Assembly: GCA_029339195.1 (NCBI GenBank)
Contig: JAPTJF010000022.1
Span: 124,001-188,000 of the forward strand
Reading direction: 5' to 3'
DNA: 64,000 bases
From: Micractinium sp. NFX-FRZ
Taxonomy: Eukaryota; Chlorophyta; Trebouxiophyceae; Chlorellales; Chlorellaceae
Numbering within the stretch: the first letter of the stretch is position 1; every line of letters begins with the position of its first letter. This document shows positions 61,114-64,000 of this stretch, one piece after another. The position numbers and the translations under genes are program-made. The notes under the pieces were generated by a model. The model did no database searches. It worked only from the letters and a program-made list of their open reading frames with translations, and was not told the DNA's origin.

Positions 61114-63996
61114 ATGAGTGAAGTGGCGAAGCCCAAGAAGCGCAAGGCGGTGGGCATGGCGGGCGCCGCCTCTCCAGCCGCCGCCGCCACCGGCAAGAAG
61201 TTTGCGGCCGGCATTGGCGGGCTGCTGGCGCGCCTGGAGGCCACCAACGCCTCCTTCTTGCAGTCGGCGGCCAGCAGCGCAGTGGAGACGCAGTTGAAGA
61301 AAGTGACGGTGCGTGGGCTGCCTCGTGGGTGGACGGGCGGGTGATTGCTGCAGTTCGGTTGAGTGCTGGGCACAGCCGCGTGCCCGCCTGCCCGCCGCCT
61401 GCGGCCTGTGGCCCCTCACTTTTGCAAAGGCCCCGCGGCACTCTTCGAAGACACACATCTGCCAGCCTTCATTCCCCTGTGCGACACCGCATGTGCAGGC
61501 TGTCTCGCTGGCCGCCGCCGCCGCCGAGGCCGCCGCCCCGCTGGCCAAGGGCACGAGCCCATCTCTCGCCTCCCTGCCGGTGGGCCCTGCTGAGCTGGCA
61601 CGCCGGCAGGAGCGGCGGGAGCGGTTCCAGGCGGAGAAGGCGGCCGCGGCGGCTGCGGCGGGCGTGCGAGACTCCCAGAAAACGCTGGTGGAACTGCGGT
61701 CGGAGCGGGGGGTGGCGCGGGGGCAGAACACCAGCCTGGAAAAAGAGTACCTGCGCCTCACCAGCCTGCCCAGGTGGGCCGGATGATAGAAGCACTGGTG
61801 GTGGCGGATAGGGCTGGAGCATGGTGGAAGTGAAGCGGTGTGCGCAGGGATGTAGCTCGGCAGACTGGTGTGGTGTGGTGGGTGCTGGACTAGATGGCGC
61901 GGGTGCACAGACCATGTAACACCGGGATGGGCGGGGCGGACGGCTGTAGTGCAAGATACACCTGCAGATGGGGACAGCCGTGAGGGGCGTCGGGCACGGA
62001 GTGCAGCAGCGTCACCGTGCGTGTGCAGGCACCTCCTCACCCCTACCTGCCTGCCTGCCTGGCCGCCACCCCTGCCTGCAGCGCTGCCGACGTGCGCCCC
62101 CCCGAGGTGCTGGCTCAGGCGCTGGAGCTGGTGAAGCGGCGGTGGACGGAGGGGTGCGAGTACAAGTGAGGCGGGCGGGGGCGGAGTGGTGCAGGCGATG
62201 GATAAGTTGCATTTCGGCGGTGTGGAGGAATCACATTGCGTGGCGGGAATGAACAGCTGGAGGCAGGCGGGCAGCTGCACGAGAGGCTGCTAAGCAGGTG
62301 CCAGGAGGAGGGTCATGTTGTGCCGATGTCGAGCCCCTTCCCCCTCGCTGCGCTGCCCCCATCCCCTGCCCACCTGACCTGCCGCCTCCCTGCCTCTTGC
62401 CACCCCCCCCCCGCCCCGCGCAGGTATGCGTGCGACCAGCTGAAATCGATCCGGCAGGACCTGACGGTGCAGCACATCCGCAACCGCTTCACTCTGCAGG
62501 TGGGCGGGGGCGGGGCTAGGTGTGGGGGCGTTGCGCAGGCCTGCCTGGTGCTGTTTGGTACTGCAGGTGGGTGTGTGTGGGTCTGCCACTGAGAGACGGA
62601 GCCCCGTCCCTGCATGCTCAGGTGTTGCCTGCACCTGCTCCCTAAGCCGCCTAAGCCCCTGCTGTGCAACAAGCCACGCCCACACCCACACGCTCACCCA
62701 CCCCCTGCTCACCCGCCCCCACGCTGGTCGCCTGACAGGTGTATGAGACACACGGGCGCATTGCCATCGAGGTGAACGACTGGGCAGAGTACCGGCAGTG
62801 CCACAGCGTGCTGCAGCAGCTGTATGCGGAGGGCTTGCAGGTGCGGGGGTTGGGGGGACAGGGTGGGGTGAGACGCGGTGTGCCTTGGTGGATGGGGCAG
62901 TGGTCAGGAGGTGCAGAGGGCACACCCCTGCGCCGCTGATGCTGCTGCCCACCAACCCTGGGCGCGTGCGTGTGTCGCAGAAGCTGCTTGATGGTTCTCC
63001 TCCAGGCATGTACCCAAGCTGCCCGAGTGCCTGCTTGCCCGCACGCCCACCCATCATCATCCCTTCGTGGCCTGCCTGCAGGGCAAGCAGCGCATGTGTG
63101 CTGCCTGCGCCCTGCCTGGCTTGTTCGCTTGACCAACTGACTGGCTCCCTGTGCGCAACACTCTGCTCCGCCCGGCCTTCCTGCCTGCAGGGCGAGCAGA
63201 ACGAGTTTGCTGCCTACGGCCTGCTCTATGCTGCCGCCAGCGGGCGGGAGGTGCTAGCTCACGAGCTGGGGGATGTGCTGGGCAGCAGCGGCATGGCAGC
63301 AGCAGCAGCGACGGCTAGCAGCGGCAGCAGCGGCGGCAGCGGCGGCAGCAGCAGCACAGCAGCGGGGGCAGCGGGGGCAGCAGCGGGGGGCCCAGGCGCT
63401 GCCTCGGGGCATGCCTCGCTGGCGGGCGACCGGTTTGTGGGGCATGCGCTGGCATCGTGCCGCGCCTACATGGGCGGCGACTTTGTGCGCTTCCTGCGCC
63501 TGTACGCCGGCGCCCCCCGCATGGCCCCTTACCTCATGGACCTCCTGCTGGGCAAGCTGAGGGGCAGAGCATACAGTGAGCTTGCAGGGGGGGGCTGGGA
63601 AGAGTTTGGGGGCAGGGCATGCAGTTCAATGGGGTGGGGAGGGGTTTGCAGTGTGGGTCCGTCCCTGAGATTGCTCAGGAGGATCCCCGCACTTGGCCGT
63701 TTTCTGACTGGCCCGGCCTGCACCCCCCCTCCCCTCGACCCCTGCCCCCCATTTATTCCTCCACCCTTCGTTCAGGCACGGTGCTGGCCGCGTTCCAGCC
63801 CTCAGTGCCCCTGGCTGCCCTGTCCGGCTGGTTTGGCTTTGCCAAGAAGAAGGAGGCGTCGGCCTTCCTGCAGGAGCGAGGGGCGGTGGTGCTGGACGGC
63901 TGCCTAGACATCAAGCAGTCGCGAGCAGCGGCGGCGCGGCTGGCGGCGGCGGCGGCAGCGGAGCAGCAGCAGCAGGAGCAGCTGGCGCGGCGGTGA
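61114..63996 (+). CDS. LENG8/THP3-type SAC3/GANP-domain protein
   Basis: Homologue of yeast Thp3 and human LENG8, nuclear proteins with a SAC3-family (winged-helix/PCI-like) domain linked to mRNA processing. Exons: 61114-61308, 61499-61773, 62082-62165, 62424-62499, 62739-62840, 63191-63575, 63776-63996; 445 aa. The N-terminus is Lys/Ala-rich (KPKKRK may be a nuclear signal). Then come [13 protein letters not shown], the hallmark [40 protein letters not shown] and [21 protein letters not shown]. The C-terminal part has [11 protein letters not shown], an alga-specific Ala/Ser/Gly-rich insert of about 45 residues, [19 protein letters not shown], and a terminal Ala/Gln helix ending [11 protein letters not shown] before TGA. 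The stop lies within the last few bases of the window and the gene is complete. Confidence 0.93.
63077..63235 (+). repeat. Acceptor echo of LENG8-like exon 6
   Basis: CTGCCTGCAG|GGCAAGCAGCGCATG...TGCTGCCTGCG at 63072 copies the real CTGCCTGCAG|GGCGAGCAGAACGAG...TGCTGCCTACG at 63181, with offset 109. The CAG is intact in both. Confidence 0.85.
63560..63635 (+). repeat. Donor echo of LENG8-like exon 6
   Basis: GGGGCAGAGCATACAG|TGAGC at the exon 6 end recurs about 49 bp later as GGGGCAGGGCATGCAG|TTCAA. The match is short. Confidence 0.6.
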
Positions 63997-64000
63997 TGTA

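Noticed and set aside
61000..62280. 426-codon minus-strand open frame
   Set aside because: Antisense shadow of the GC-rich LENG8-like exons; no family similarity.

Overview
This window looks like nuclear DNA of a green alga, most likely a Chlorella-like trebouxiophyte (inference). It is GC-rich and dense with short introns that mostly start GTGAG/GTGGG and end CAG. The products are plant or algal in type: a plastid-targeted arginine enzyme, a bilobal algal transferrin and a secreted protein with Pro-rich linkers. Occasional TGTAA motifs lie after stop codons. I saw no rRNA, tRNA, CRISPR array or bacterial operon. Exon coordinates were built by hand from splice sites, reading phase and family conservation. 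Every multi-exon model closes in frame, and they total about 132 introns.

Layout. 479-5278 (+): N-acetyl-gamma-glutamyl-phosphate reductase (arginine synthesis). 7313-14805 (+): membrane-anchored two-lobe transferrin. 15330-17152 (-): VOC/glyoxalase-fold protein. 17291-20008 (+): UMP-CMP kinase. 20543-22501 (-): SAM-dependent methyltransferase. 22887-27959 (+): MAP kinase with AEY instead of TEY. 28704-32787 (-): secreted trypsin-like serine protease. 33945-41608 (+): Crypton/Ndc10-type tyrosine recombinase with a coiled coil, polyQ and a GCR1_C-like tail. 42251-43300 (-): unknown small gene. 43366-49358 (+): S33 proline iminopeptidase-like hydrolase. 50105-58562 (-): secreted HELGH metalloprotease with three transthyretin-like domains and Pro-rich linkers. 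59691-59927 (-): DUF4536/DMAC1-like small membrane protein. 60010-60718 (-): TMA7. 61114-63996 (+): LENG8/THP3-type SAC3-domain protein. The genes are not an operon. Several form head-to-head pairs with 65-400 bp between start codons.

Three patterns stand out. (1) Introns, and one 3' flank, repeatedly carry degenerate copies ('echoes') of the neighbouring exon end together with its splice site, usually 65-125 bp from the real junction. (2) At least ten introns begin with GC instead of GT. (3) An apparently intact Crypton-like recombinase keeps all the candidate catalytic residues. Single-protein oddities are a transferrin lacking the Asp and His iron ligands in both lobes, and a MAP kinase without the activating Thr.
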